From Lichenostomus cassidix (taxonomy: Eukaryota; Chordata; Aves; Passeriformes; Meliphagidae), in the NCBI GenBank assembly GCA_008360975.2, contig CM039210.1, forward strand, positions 9,674,293-9,738,292: 64,000 bases of DNA, read 5' to 3'. The notes under the pieces are model-generated. The model made no database searches. It was not told the origin of the DNA and worked only from the letters and a program-made list of their open reading frames with translations. The translations under genes were made by a program, and so were the position numbers. Each line of letters opens with the position of its first letter. Position 1 is the first letter of the stretch. Positions 22,137 through 33,804 of this stretch are shown piece by piece.

Positions 22137-23459
22137 TGTTGGGGTTTGACCCTGACTAAATGCCAGGCACCCCTGCTCTCTCCTACCACAGATGTGTAGG
22201 AGAGGGGAAAGAAAAAAACTGTTAAACACACACCAGATTTATGAGTTGAGTGAGATAGGACACTGGTGAGACGACACACAGGAAAAGGGAAAAATGGCTC
22301 CAAACTTAACGTTGCAAAGTGATTTAATTACCTGACAGAGCTGGAGGATAAATGAGAAGTAAAAATAAGCTTTTCAGACACCATTTTTTCACTCACCCCC
22401 CCTACCTCTTAAGACACCATTTTTCTACTCACCCCTCTCCCTGCTTCCAACCAACAACACGGGCAGGGGGCAGGTTATGGGGTATTTTTCTTAGTCCATA
22501 AATCTATTCATCACTACAAATCTTCTACTACAAACACTGTTTTTCTGCTCACCTCTCTCAAGACAGTTTCTCTGCTCACTCCTCTCCCTCCTTCCAACCA
22601 ACAGCACGGGCAGGGTAAGGGTTTTTTCCCTGGTCAGTCCATCAGGGAGAGAGGTCCTCTATTAGGCACGGGGAGAGACAGTCCTCTGAGAACTTCTTTG
22701 GTGTGGGACCAATCTCATGAGCAACATCCCACCCAAATTCTGCTGCAACATGAGTCTTCTTGTCCATAGGGTGCAGACTCCCAAGTTGAGGCCAGGCTGC
22801 TTCCATCCCAGGAGCAAGGCCTTTCCCTTGCAAGGCCTTTGCAGCTTTAACCCTTTATATGAGACTCCCACTGGATCACAGCTTCCTCCGGGCATCCACC
22901 TGCTCCTCTGGCATGGGCACCTCCCCACAGACTGTGGGTGGATTTCTGCATCCTTGTGGACTCCATGGGCTTCAGTGGGACTACCTTCTCCCCCCATGTT
23001 CTTCACTACAGCTAGCAGAGGGTTTTCAGCTCCGGTACCTGGAGCACCTCCTCGCCCACCTTCTCTACTGACCTTGGTGCCTCCATGACATTCTCCCTTC
23101 CCATATTTTTACCTTCTCCTCCTCCTCCTCCTCCTCCTCTAGCTAAAAAGAAGTGCGTAACTACTTTGTTTTGATTTTTTCTTAAATATATTTTCACAGA
23201 GGTGTAACTAGCACCTCTAATTGGCCCAGACTTGGCCAGCAGCATGTCCATCACCTTCAGAGCCATCAGAGATTGGCTCTACTGGACTTGGTGAAAAATT
23301 TCCAGAACCTTCACACAGGACACACAGGAGCCATCTTTGTGCCACTCCCCACCCCCAGACATTTCTTCAGGCCTACTACAACAGCTTTTGAGGGGTTTAA
23401 ATTTCTCTTAGATGTTAAAGATACCTTGCTGATGTTCTGGGCTAAGCAAAACCACCACA
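22137..23459 (-). repeat. Solo LTR family D
   Basis: 1,323 bp, TGTTGGGGTTTGACC...AAACCACCACA on the + strand. Exact target duplication TATTT at 22132-22136 and 23460-23464. It contains a short (TCC)n run near 23117-23140. Reverse of the copy at 41667-44581. Confidence 0.92.
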
Positions 23460-23838
23460 TATTTGTAAGGTGAGAGCTTTTGATATCCACTGTTTACCAT
23501 TCCTTGTAAACCAATTATCCCCTCTTTCCTCTGCCCCACTATTTTTAAATATCTCAAAGTCCTCTGGTTGAAAAGACAGTTTCTCTGGCAGCAGTGGGAC
23601 TACTGGGAGCAAAGGAAGGATTTTAGAGATTTCTGGCAACAGTGCAGCTTTCCAAGCCTCTTCTTTAGCCAGTTGGTTACCTATTGCTTCCTCTGAGCAC
23701 CCTGCGTGGTTTCCCATAATGCGTATTATTACCACCCCTTTTGATAAATTCACCACCGCCAATAGGCGAGAAATTAAGCTCTCATGAGCTAATGTTTTTC
23801 CCCTGAAGATTAATAAACCTCTTTCTTCCCATAATTTC
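23460..23838 (-). pseudogene. pol: Gamma A RNase H C-terminal part
   Basis: Minus-strand frame with VVIIRIMGNHAGCSEEAIGN, a decayed version of the HVRGHQ...GNxxAD end of RNase H. It continues across the ERV F insertion into 39202-39340, where the upstream part (TDSKYAYGVIHAFGK) lies. Confidence 0.75.
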
Positions 23839-24542
23839 TGTGGCAGGATGCTCCTCCCTCTCCCTTCTCTCTCTGATCAGTCCCAAGAAATGGATGGCTC
23901 AACTTAGGTTGATAGCCTATTCAACAGCTATGTAGTGCTGGCGACTGAAAGTCTGAAAAGATACTTCCCTGTGGAATGTAGAGAGAATGTGAGAAATTTT
24001 TAGTGACTACAAATACACACTTTTATCCTATAAAAAGCTCACGAAATCTCAGAAAGGTAGAAGCTTTCTACATGGACATTGGAGCGTGAAGTCTTCTCCC
24101 CAGGGTCTGGACGCAGCCCTGTGGTTACTTCCCTGAGTTTGAGTGAGGAAGTCTTAATGTATTCCAGCTCCAAAAATTGAGTTTCCTAGATTGTATTATT
24201 CTGGCTAACTTATAGGTACCTTTCTTAACTTGCATTTCAGCTAGCTCAAGCAAGCATTTCTTGCATTTTTAACTATTTTTGTAGTTCAAGCAAGGTTTTA
24301 CCCCATAATTGCATTTTTAACTATTATAGTGTTGCAATTATGTATTCATTGTGTGTTTATGTGTGTCAACCTGTTCTATGTTTGTATGTTTGTTATTTTC
24401 TGTGTCTGATAAATGGTATTTTTAGACAAATCGGCCAAATATCAAAGAATCTTGCGAACGGGACTAAGTCTTGGGGAACTAGCTATCTTAAAGTCTGTCA
24501 AACTGCAAAAACACATAAAACTCCTGTCTCCTATGCAAGACA
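23839..24542 (+). repeat. ERV F 5' LTR
   Basis: 704 bp, TGTGGCAGGATG...ATGCAAGACA. Matches 38475-39201 closely over most of its length and 13621-14324 in reverse. Confidence 0.9.
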
Positions 24543-24546
24543 TAAA

Positions 24547-24564
24547 TGGCGCAGCGAGCAGGGT
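24547..24564 (+). other. ERV F primer-binding-site candidate
   Basis: TGGCGCAGCGAGCAGGGT starts four bases after the LTR. It resembles the 3' end complement of a tRNA-Ser, with mismatches. The position and the leading TGG are what support it. Confidence 0.55.
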
Positions 24565-25571
24565 ATTTGGCAGACGATTTAAGAAATTAACAGCTAAAGA
24601 GCTAACATCTTATTTTACGGAGGCACAAAATCCACGTAGCTATGAGTAACTCTCTATATTTTGTAGTATATAAGTGTCTAGCTTCTTTGTTCTGTTATCT
24701 CTTACATCTAATAAACCATTTTATATGAAACCTAAATCAACCATCATTAACTTGCAAAATGACACTGGATTTAGAGAATGCTGGTCACTAAATAGATTGA
24801 CTGCCAATTGCCAAAGGCCTAGGCAATAAGCAAAAAATCTATCCACCCTCTGTCTATAAGCAAAATGTGTAACAACCAATCCTCAGCAAAAAACTTACAA
24901 AAAACACAGATATTACACTCTGCCAATCGAAACTAGCTTAAAGTGAGAAAAATCCATAAAAAATTACATGAAGCACAAAACTTGCTAAAAATTAACTAAT
25001 CCCTCATGTACTCGCTTTATATCTAAGAACTGCATGTAATTAGCAAACAAAAATGATAAAAGAAATTCCAGAGTTAATAACACCACCTGAGAATAAAAAT
25101 TATGAAATTCAGAAAAACTCTGATAAAATTAATTATTCAAATGTTGAATTGAATCCTCACAAAAGCATAAAAACCCCTATCTCTAAAAAAGGAAAAGAAA
25201 ATCTCTTTAGCACAAACAGTGGGGGGGGGGAAAGCGGAGAAACAAACTCCTCCGTTTCAAAGAAAAAAACTCTAAGCAAAATTCCAACCCTCTCTCCCCC
25301 TCATCTCTTTCTCTCTCTCACATTCCTACATACCTTTCACAAACCTCTAATTCCTGGATTTACTCCTATTTCTTCTTGTATGTTATCAATGTGTTTTAAA
25401 ATCTCTGGCGTGTGTATGTAGTGTGTGTGAAAATGTATAAATTAAATCATGTCGACATGTATTTCGGGGATGCCCGTATAGTATGATATAAAAACTGTGA
25501 GATGAGAGTAAGGTGAGAAAAAGATGAGTGTGAAAAACGCCTGTTAAATGCTACATCTTTCTGTATACCTG
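24565..25571 (+). other. ERV F interior, left part
   Basis: AT-rich and non-coding. The stretch 24640-24876 is homologous to the 3' half of the F-related LTR at 45350-45596 (shared CCTAATAAA, GGCCTAG, CTATCCACCCTCTGTCT and final TGTAACA). The rest shows only low-complexity runs, such as a G10 run near 25221. Confidence 0.65.
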
Positions 25572-26037
25572 TGTGTTGGTTTGAAAACAAACCAGTGGGA
25601 GATCACAAGTCAAGATTGAAAGTAAAAATAAGTGCAATAATACAAGGAAAAGCACTGACAAAGTCAGATACAAACTGACACCCTGTTAGGGTGGTGGTAG
25701 CAGTCCAACTGAAGTAGTTCAGTTCAAGCGGTGATCCTGTGAAGGTCTGGTCTCCAGCTGAAGGTCCAGTGGTAGCTCTTGTCCTCTGGGAACCCAGTAG
25801 ACAGGGCTAGCTCAGGCAGTTCCAAGGCCAGGTTATATCCAGGTGGGAACACCTGGCTCCTCCCTCCTGAGCAGAGCATCCCACAATGGGATGAGATAAG
25901 TCCATGAGTCACACGGTGGGTCCCTGATGGCCCATTGCCTGTCATGCGGGGTGGGTCATTAGCAAGTGATAACAGCTAACGGCCCACAGCTGGTGGTAAT
26001 AGAATACTTAAATACATCTATATTGCAACCTAGGACA
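25572..26037 (-). repeat. Solo ERV-L LTR
   Basis: 466 bp matching the LTRs at 1841-2301 and 7157-7662. Exact duplication ACCTG at 25567-25571 and 26038-26042. Inserted within the ERV F interior. Confidence 0.95.
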
Positions 26038-26042
26038 ACCTG

Positions 26043-26653
26043 TAAAATCCTCTTAAAAACTCCTGTACTCTTTTTTTTTTTTGTGCTAAATTTTAGCAGT
26101 TGCAAAGCTAAACATCATTTCTTTTTGCTTTACCTGTTTGGTATAAAGTAAATAATCTAAGATGCTTCCCCCACAAGGGCTATTCCAAGAACAGCCAAAG
26201 CTAGGTTTTAAAATGCAAATGAACCATTGACAAGAGAAAGAGAAAACAATTACTTGGTAAAGACGAAAAGCTGCAAAACCAGTGTTTCTGTCCCTTATAC
26301 CAAGCTACCTTCATCTACATACTTAAAAGCAGAAATATCTTTCTCTCTCTACATTGCAAGAAAACGCAAGCAAAAGAAAAAAAACACTGCGACATGTATT
26401 TTAAACTCTTAAGATCAGAGTTGTTTAGTTTTAAACTAAAAAATATACTAATAAAAATTAAAAGCTATCTAATCAAAGAAGAGAACCAAAAAGTATATAA
26501 TTAATTAATTAGCAATTTTAAATTAGTGCCACATAGAGATTGTAAGCAAAAATTAACATGCAAAAAAGAAAAGAAAATCAAGTTTTACTAAAAAGATCTA
26601 AATGGTTGTTTCTACAAACTTCAATCCTAACAAACCCTAAAAGTTTGTGAGAT
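26043..26653. other. ERV F interior, middle part
   Basis: AT-rich sequence with no gene. It ends at the insertion point of the Ig-env provirus, and the sequence at 35964 resumes it. Confidence 0.6.
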
Positions 26654-27150
26654 TGTTGCAAAACCATGAATAAAGACTTTAGTAGTAGTCATGCTAAGGC
26701 TTGGAGGGATCAGTAGGCCTGAGTGTAAACAGTGTTGTGTAGCGAAGTTGCCAGTAGCAATCAAAAGGATCAATAGAGCATACTGAGGAGGGTAGAAAGA
26801 CTTATCTAAGGAATGTGTGGCTATAGAACGGTTTGTTTATCTACAAAGATTCAGGTGATCTGCTTAGTGAAGTGTGTGACTTAGCTAATAGGGTGTGATA
26901 AATTAATGATGGTAAAGAATGTTCAGTTAACGAAAACAGAGTTACAATGTAATCATAAATCAGGTAGATGTGTCTAGAAATCAAATTCGTTGTGATGAAG
27001 CAATGTAGAAAGAAACGTATATATACTCAGTGATTTTGTCAAAGTTTGGGGCTCTGACTTTGGACGCTAGTCCTCAGGTCCCCAGGGCCCTCAATAAAGC
27101 ACCGCATAAAATAACTTCGGTTGTTTTGTGTTTCCTCGGTTCGGGCAACA
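26654..27150 (+). repeat. Ig-ERV 5' LTR
   Basis: TGTTGCAAAACC...TTCGGGCAACA. A TATATA at 27019-27024 and AATAAA at 27093-27098 are placed as in a functional class I LTR. It differs from the 3' LTR at 26759 (A versus G at 35568) and 26819 (G versus A at 35628). Confidence 0.97.
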
Positions 27151-27156
27151 GTTTTC

Positions 27157-27174
27157 TGGCGACCGCGGCAGGAC
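27157..27174 (+). other. Ig-ERV primer-binding site, tRNA-Arg-like
   Basis: TGGCGACCGCGGCAGGAC begins six bases after the LTR. The TGGCGACC start and the GGACTC that follows fit the 3' end of a tRNA-Arg best, with several mismatches. The tRNA assignment is tentative. Confidence 0.6.
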
Positions 27175-27570
27175 TCCGAAGGTGGCTGGGGCGGTTCACG
27201 TCCTGATCTACTCCACGCCGGCACCGGGTGATTCTCGGGGAGTCATCGGTTCGTGCCCGACCCCCGCGCCTGTCGGACAACTGCAGGAGGTAAGCCCGTA
27301 AGGTGCTTTATTAGTTTAATACTGGGTACCTGCCCATAAGACGAGGCGGCGAACCTCGCAGGGTTGGGTTATAGACGTCTTGGGGAATGCCTAGGCGCCG
27401 ACCATAAGACGAAGCGAAAGCTACGCTGGTTCGGCACTTGCCCCTCGCGGCGACGAGAAGTGGCAAGTTGGTTGGTTTGGTTGCTGTCCTCTTTCTATAC
27501 TTGGTGCTGTTGATATCTGTATTCTCTGCATGTTACCTGTTATTCTCTGCATGTTACTTTCTGCTTTGCT
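27175..27570 (+). promoter_or_regulatory. Ig-ERV leader with splice donor and repeated hairpin motif
   Basis: A consensus splice donor, GGAGGTAAGC, lies at 27287-27296 with the GT at 27290-27291, suitable for making a spliced env mRNA. Downstream, CCATAAGACGA occurs twice (near 27332 and 27400), each time followed by a short GC-rich self-complementary stretch. Paired hairpins in this place often form the packaging signal; that is inference. Confidence 0.55.
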
Positions 27571-29184
27571 ATGATGCCTTTTAAAACCTTTAAAGCATTG
27601 GTACAAGCTAATGGTAAAGTACCGGGGAACACCCCATTAGGATGCTTGCTGGGAAGATGGAAAAGTGCTGGGTTTTACCAAGACTTAAGCAAAGGAAAAA
27701 TGATAGATTTTTGTAATCATGTGTGGCCTCTCTATGCTTCTGAGGGTGGACTGGAGTGGCCTGTCAATGGTACTGTTGATGAGAACATAATTAATCCATT
27801 GATGTATTATCTAAGGGATAATGAGAAATGGGATGAGGTGCCTTATTTGGATTTGTTCCGTTATTTGGGGTCTAAAACAGAATGGCAAAAGGAGTGTGGT
27901 ATGCTATTGTTGCAAGCGGGGAACGATGGAAATGAATGTATTGGGTGCAAATCGCGTGAAACCTGTGTGAAATGTGCAGTACGGTTCTCTGGTCAAGGTG
28001 AGGATTTATCTCTAATGGTTGCCCCCTCTCGCCCTGTTCCCTCTGCTCCGCCGTACAGAAGTGGGGAAGGAGATATAGATGATACTGATACTGATGAGGA
28101 TGAGGATGATGAGGAAAATAAAAAAGAATACCCGGAAGGACCTGGAGTAAATCATACCTCAGTCACCCTCCGTCCCCAGACTCCTTCCCCAAGCCCCTCC
28201 CGAAGCATACAAAGAACCCCCATAGCGGCGCGGACTAGACAGGGAAGGCGGAATCAAGAGGAACCCCGAATGATAGCCCCCTTAAGGGAAGCTGTGGGCC
28301 CCCGTGGTGAGAAAGTTATTATTAAAGTACCTTTTTCTCCAGGAGATTTGGTGATTTGGAAACAATCAGCTGGGAGTTATCGGGAGGATCCTGAGCGGGT
28401 GGCCCACGTGGTGAAGATGATAATTAAAACTCAGAATCCAGATTGGAATGATTTACAAGTGTTATTAGATACATTAATGGATTCTACAGAAAAAGAGATG
28501 GTTTTACGGGCAACCAGAGAACGAGCTAGGGAACAACTCCGGTTACGATTGATGATGGGGGAAACGATAGATCAGATGGTCCCCGGGGATGATCCGGGGT
28601 GGGATCCGAATGAGTTAGAAGGCTTACAGAGGTTAAAAAGGTACCAGGAATTGTTGATTGAAGGTGTCCGGACTGGGATGCCCAAAACCTTAAATTGGTC
28701 TAAACTGTACTCAATAAGACAAGAAAAGAATGAATCCCCTTCAGCATTTTTAGAGAGACTTAAAGAGGCAGCACAGCGTTTCACTAGTTTGGATGTGGAG
28801 AGGGAAGAAGGTCAGTTACAATTGGCATTGTTGTTTATGGGTCAGTCACAAGAGGATATTAGGAAAAAGTTGCAGAAATTAGAAGGGGAAGACACACGGC
28901 GCGTAGATAAGTTGTTGGAGGTAGCTTGGAAAGTTTATAATAATAGAGAAAAGGAAACGGCTAAACGGCAACAAGCCGGAATTCTAGCGGTAGTCCAGCA
29001 GTCTGCGGTTCGGGGGGGGGTTACGGGGTCGGGGAAGAGGAGGAAGGGGAATCGGACGAGGACGGGGAGGATTCACTCAGGGGAGAGGAGGATTTTTAAT
29101 CGCAGGGGTGAGCCAGGGTGGACGGGAGCAGTTGGGTCCCAATCAGTGTGCATTTTGTCGTCAATTCGGACACTGGTAGAATGA
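27571..29184 (+). CDS. gag: Ig-ERV Gag (frame shifts near its end)
   Basis: ATGATG at 27571 opens 537 codons in frame 1. A matrix-like N-terminal part comes first; the protein starts MMPF, so it is not an obvious myristoylation substrate. A short p-region holds the late-domain motif PSAPPY (~residue 163), then an acidic run (DTDTDEDEDDEE). Capsid follows, with the major homology region in RQEKNESPSAFLERLKEAA (~residues 388-406) and a charged tail (DIRKKLQKLEG). After a G9 run at 29012-29020 frame 1 no longer matches Gag. The expected Arg/Gly-rich nucleocapsid and its zinc knuckle lie in frame 2, the pol frame. So the last ~55 codons of this open frame are out of register. The cause is a one-base change in a homopolymer, in the genome or in the read. 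Confidence 0.9.
   Translation: MMPFKTFKALVQANGKVPGNTPLGCLLGRWKSAGFYQDLSKGKMIDFCNHVWPLYASEGGLEWPVNGTVDENIINPLMYYLRDNEKWDEVPYLDLFRYLGSKTEWQKECGMLLLQAGNDGNECIGCKSRETCVKCAVRFSGQGEDLSLMVAPSRPVPSAPPYRSGEGDIDDTDTDEDEDDEENKKEYPEGPGVNHTSVTLRPQTPSPSPSRSIQRTPIAARTRQGRRNQEEPRMIAPLREAVGPRGEKVIIKVPFSPGDLVIWKQSAGSYREDPERVAHVVKMIIKTQNPDWNDLQVLLDTLMDSTEKEMVLRATRERAREQLRLRLMMGETIDQMVPGDDPGWDPNELEGLQRLKRYQELLIEGVRTGMPKTLNWSKLYSIRQEKNESPSAFLERLKEAAQRFTSLDVEREEGQLQLALLFMGQSQEDIRKKLQKLEGEDTRRVDKLLEVAWKVYNNREKETAKRQQAGILAVVQQSAVRGGVTGSGKRRKGNRTRTGRIHSGERRIFNRRGEPGWTGAVGSQSVCILSSIRTLVE
29012..29020 (+). other. G9 run where Gag changes frame
   Basis: Nine G in a row. Upstream, capsid is in frame 1. Downstream, nucleocapsid (GRGRGGRGIGRGRGGF) is in frame 2. 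Confidence 0.85.
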
Positions 29185-29191
29185 GTGCCTG
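29141..29191 (+). other. Nucleocapsid zinc knuckle containing an amber codon
   Basis: In frame 2 the knuckle reads NQCAFCRQFGHW, then TAG at 29177-29179, then NEC. All four metal ligands (CX2CX4HX4C) are present only if the TAG is read through. Pol follows in the same frame. Confidence 0.85.
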
Positions 29192-32100
29192 GTAAGAAAT
29201 GGGATCGGGATGAGTAATGTAGGGTTGATGGAAGGTTTCCCCGTACCGCCGGTAGATGGCGCCCAGACACAAGCACAGGCAATGATGTTAGGAAACTATA
29301 GGGATCAAAGCAGACTAGACTGGGATCTGAAGGTGAGGATAGAAATAGGCGGACAAGAGCAGGAATTTATGGTTGATACAGGGGCTACTCACTCAGTTTT
29401 AAATAAACGGTTGGGACCCATAAGTGACACAACTATACAGGTAATAGGAGCTACGGGACAATTGGAGGAAAGGCCTTTTCTACAACCCCTTAATTTAAAA
29501 TTCGGAGGAAAGGAACTGGATCATCAGTTTTTGTATATGCCAAACTGCCCTCAGCCTCTGTTTGGACGGGATTTGCTGTCTCTATTAAATGCTAAAATTA
29601 TATTTGAACAGGGTCGAGTTAAATTGGAAATTCCGGATGAAGAAATCGGGAAAATATTTGCAATAAAAGAAGTGGACTCAGTACCGATTCCAACAGAGAT
29701 TGAACATGCAGTGGTACCCTGGGTTTGGGAGGTGGGAACTCCGGGAAAATCAAAGGTTGCCCAGCCGGTGGTAGTTGAGCTAAAGGAAGGAGCTAAACCG
29801 GTTAGGATAAAACAGTATCCCATTAAAGCAGAGGCTCGGCGGGGAGTAGCTCTGCTGATAGCGCAGTTTACAGTACAAGGATTATTAAAGGAATGTGAAT
29901 CAGAATATAATGCTCCTATATTCCCAGTGAAGAAACCAAATGGTAAGTATAGATTAGTTCAAGATTTAAGGGCTATAAATGAGATAGTTAAAGACATTCA
30001 CCCGGTGGTTGCCAACCCGTATACATTGTTAACATCTGTATCGGAACGATTTAAATGGTTTACTGTGATTGATTTAAAAGATGCCTTCTTCTGCATCCCA
30101 CTGGCAATAGAGAGCATGAAGTATTTTGCCTTTGAATGGGAAGAACCAATGACAGGAAGGAAGAAACAGCTCACCTGGACCAGACTGCCTCAAGGATTCA
30201 AAAACAGCCCTACCATTTTTGGTAATCAATTGGCAAAGGAATTAGAAGAATGGAAGACAACTCAGGTGAGAGAATCTCCATTTTCTTACGTAGTACTGCA
30301 GTATGTAGATGATATCCTTTTGGCCACAGAAGACAAGAAGGTATGCCTCCGATTAACTGTTGCATTATTGAATATGTTGGGGCAAGCAGGATACAAGGTA
30401 TCCAAGGACAAGGTACAACTGGTAAGAGAAAGCGTCCTGTACCTAGGATGTGAACTAACACAAGGCCTCAGACGTTTGGGGGTTAATAGAATTGAAGCTA
30501 TATGCTCCATTCCACTCCCTAGAAATCACCAGGAGTTAAGATCCTTTCTGGGAATGGTTGGATGGTGCAGGCTATGGATTCCGAATTTCGGCCTGATAGC
30601 AAAACCCCTATATGAGGCTCTAAAAGAATCCCAATTGAAATGGAATACAAACAGGGAAAAGGCGTTCCAGGATTTGAAACAAGCATTAAAAGAAGCCCCG
30701 GCCTTGGGGTTGCCAGATTTAAACAAAGACTTTCAATTATATGTGAATGAAAGGCAGAAACTAGCATTGGGAGTTCTAATCCAGAAGTTGGGATCCTGGA
30801 AGAGGCCTGTGGGATATTTCTCCAAACAACTGGACACTGTAAGTACCGGTTGGCCGTCATGCTTGCGGGCCGTTGCGGCTATGGTACTTCTCATTCAGGA
30901 AGCCAGGAAACTTACCATGGGAAAAAGAATGACGGTGTATGTTCCCCACATGGTACTAGCTGTCTTGGAGCAAAAGGGGGGTCATTGGCTATCTTCCAGT
31001 AGAATGTTGCAGTATCAAGCTATTCTAAGAGAACAAGATGACATAGAGCTCCAAACGACTAATCATATTAATCCAGCAGAGTTCCTCCACAGTGAGATGG
31101 AAGAACATGAGCTCTCCCATGACTGTGTGGAAGTGATTGAACAAGTTTATTCAAGCCGACCGGATTTGAAGGATGACCCCCTGGATGCTCCAGACTGGGA
31201 ATTATTCACCGATGGTTCCAGTTTTATGGAAAACGGTACCAGGTATGCGGGATATTCAGTGGTTACAGTTACTTGAGTTGTGGAGGCACAAGCCTTGCCA
31301 CCAGGTACGTCAGCCCAAAAGGCTGAGATCATTGGACTCACTCGAGCCTTGATATTGAGCACTGGGAAAACGGTAAATATTTGGACTGATTCCAAGTATG
31401 CCTTTGGTGTGGTGCATGTTCACGGAGCACTATGGAAAGAAAGAGGACTTCTCAATTCCCAAGGGGCTGTAATAAAACATCGCACAGAAGTGTTAGCATT
31501 GTTGGATGCTGTACACCGACCAGAGCGAGTGGCCGTTATGCATGTCCGGGGACATCAGAATGAAGAAGGAAAAATCTACCAAGGTAATAATTTAGCAGAT
31601 GTTACTGCAAAGCAGGCAGCTCGTCAAGTATGGACTCAGATGGCTCTCATACCAACTAAGGTAAACCCCGTTACACCTTATATGCAACAAGCTCCAAAGT
31701 ATTCACAGGATGATGAGAAACTAGCCATGTTATTGAAAGCTCGGAAAGGAGCAACAGGATGGTACATAACCAATACAGGACAAGTAGTTGTTCCCATACA
31801 GATAATGAAGGCCATCCTCATAGCTGAACATAACAAAAGTCATTGGGGAGCAGAAGCATTGGTACAATTTTTGAAGAATGAAATAATTTCCAATCAGATG
31901 TTAACGTTGGCAAAACGGGTGAATGCAATGTGCCCAGTTTGTTTAAAGAATAATCCTATTGTCAGGAAACAGATTCAGATGGGAAAATTACAAGTAGGAC
32001 CAGAACCGGGAGATTATTGGCAGGTGGATTTTTCAGAATTACCCAAAGCACAAGGGTATAAATATATCCTGGTGTATGTGCGTACCTTTTCAGGGTGGCC

Positions 32101-32833
32101 AGAGGCCTTTCCGTGTAGGACTAATCAGGCAAAAAAAGTAGTGAAAACTCTCTTGAAAGAGATAATACCTAGATTTGGAGTACCTTTGGGGTTGTCATCA
32201 GATAGGGGTCCTCACTTCATTGCTAATATTGTGCAGGATGTAGCACGGATGTTAGACATTGCTTGGAATCTCCATACTCCTTGGAGACCGCAATCTAGTG
32301 GGCAAGTAGAAAGAATGAATCAAACTTTAAAGGGTCAAATTAAGAAAATCTGTCAAGAAGCCAAATTACAATGGCCTCAGGCTTTGCCACTTGCTCTCCT
32401 CCGAATTAGAATCAAGCCAAGGGAAAGATTAGGCGTGAACCCCTATGAGATACTATATGGGAAACCTTACCATGCAACTACTTTAAAAGGAGACCCGCAT
32501 GTGGTAGGGGATCAGGCAGTATATAATTATGTTGTTTCTCTGCATAGAGTTCTCAGTGCCTTGCATGGAGCCCTGCAGTGGAACAGACCTCTTCCACTGG
32601 AAAACCCTGTGCATGGTGTTCAACCAGGAGACCAAGTATATGTGAAGAACTGGTTCACAGACCCACTGAGAGAATCATGGGACGGCCCGTATCAGGTGAT
32701 ACTAACAACATTCACAGCAATCAAAGTGGCCGGAATCGACTCCTGGATACATTACACGCGAGTCAAGAGGATGCCAACTCAGTGGGAATCCCAAGTCGTG
32801 TCCCCCACGCGACTGGTTTTACGAGCAAAATGA
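29180..32833 (+). pseudogene. pol: Ig-ERV pol: protease, RT, RNase H, integrase, one in-frame TGA
   Basis: Frame 2, ~1,217 codons. Protease: VDTGATHSVL near 29371, GRDLLSLL near 29566. RT: FPVKKPNGKYRLVQDLRAIN, LPQGFKNSPTIF, catalytic YVDD near 30304. RNase H: FTDGSSF (31206), then TGA at 31274-31276, then AEIIGLTRAL, TDSKYAFGV and the HVRGHQ...NLADVTAKQA end. Integrase: zinc domain ending CPVC (31933), catalytic Asp in WQVDFSELP, Asp in SSDRGPHF, Glu in GQVERMNQTLK, and a GPYQV C-terminal motif. The stop (32831-32833) overlaps the env start (ATGA). The style is gammaretroviral. The single TGA falls between the first two catalytic residues of RNase H; all enzyme motifs otherwise remain. Confidence 0.94.
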
Positions 32834-33162
32834 AAACTGTAATTGCTGTATTTCTGGTTATGCTAAAAATATTATCTGTTGATGGACATGTACTTGTCAC
32901 TGTTTCAGATCCTGTAATTGGAGCAATGGAAGGAATGGCTGTAAACTTGACTTGTGAAATCACTGATGACCAGGGAGCTGGAGTCGATGAGATAAGTACA
33001 TATTGGAGAAAAGAGCAAACACTCACTAATGTTATCAATAGTACATTTTGGGATAAGGACACACAAAGAGGCAATACCACATTACAACTTACCAACGTTA
33101 GCATGGAAAGTGCTGGGATATATACATGTCTGGTAAAAATTAGGTGGAGTTTTGATTATAAA
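32830..33162 (+). other. Ig-like domain 1 with signal peptide
   Basis: 111 open codons. Cys in NLTC, Trp in YWRK and Cys in AGIYTC have the spacing of a V-type immunoglobulin fold, and LQLTNVSMESAG is the typical strand E/F region. Followed by TGA. Confidence 0.85.
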
Positions 33163-33165
33163 TGA

Positions 33166-33516
33166 ATCGCACTAGGGGTTATGACATGGCAAAGCAACTC
33201 GGCAATAAAAGTCTCACCTTACCAAGCATCAGTTGACATGTGGGATGGTCCACCCTCAAAAATAAATTGCTCATTCACAGCCCAACATGAATGTAGCAGC
33301 ATGTTCATGGTTACTTGGTGGAAATTAGCTAGACAGATAATGTGAGAAAGGCCGGAAGGAAAGAGTGACCTGCAGGCAGGAAGCGATAGTGGAATTGGAT
33401 GGTTAAATGATACTCAGGCACGTGTGGGGAAAAATGAGGGATTATATCTCTGTGTGATAAGCTGTGGTTCTATGATGGGGTACGGGAAGAGAGAAGTACA
33501 AAGAAAAAGTCATCTA
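33166..33516 (+). other. Ig-like domain 2
   Basis: Same frame, Cys in INCSF, Trp pair in TWWK, Cys in GLYLC. A TGA at 33343-33345 lies in the middle, just after the WWK strand. Confidence 0.75.
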
Positions 33517-33804
33517 ATGGATGGGTTAAGACCTACCCATGGGATTTACCAGGCGGTCCGTGGTACTTCTGTAATTTTAGTTTGCCAACCAGAGCGTGGA
33601 ATTGTTTTCTCTGAGTTTGGATGGTGGTTTAAGAAAGGAAATGTCCAGGAAGGGGGGAAATACCAATTAGAGAAGCGATTAGGAGGCATGTTAACTCTAG
33701 TGATACAGGATGTTCAACCAGAGGATGAAGGGACATATTGGTGTTGGATTGCCCAAGATGCATGGTGGACACACGCTGTGACTTTGGTATCCCTTACTAG
33801 GGCA
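33517..33804 (+). other. Ig-like domain 3
   Basis: Same frame. Cys in LVCQP, WWFKKG, then VQPEDEGTYWCWI, a strand F signature reminiscent of CD300 and polymeric-Ig-receptor type V domains. Followed by TGA at 33805. Confidence 0.85.

Noticed and set aside
32578..32829. Extension of the env frame upstream of ATG 32830
   Set aside because: It overlaps the integrase C terminus in another frame. The ATG at 32830 is followed by a good signal peptide and overlaps the pol stop as expected.
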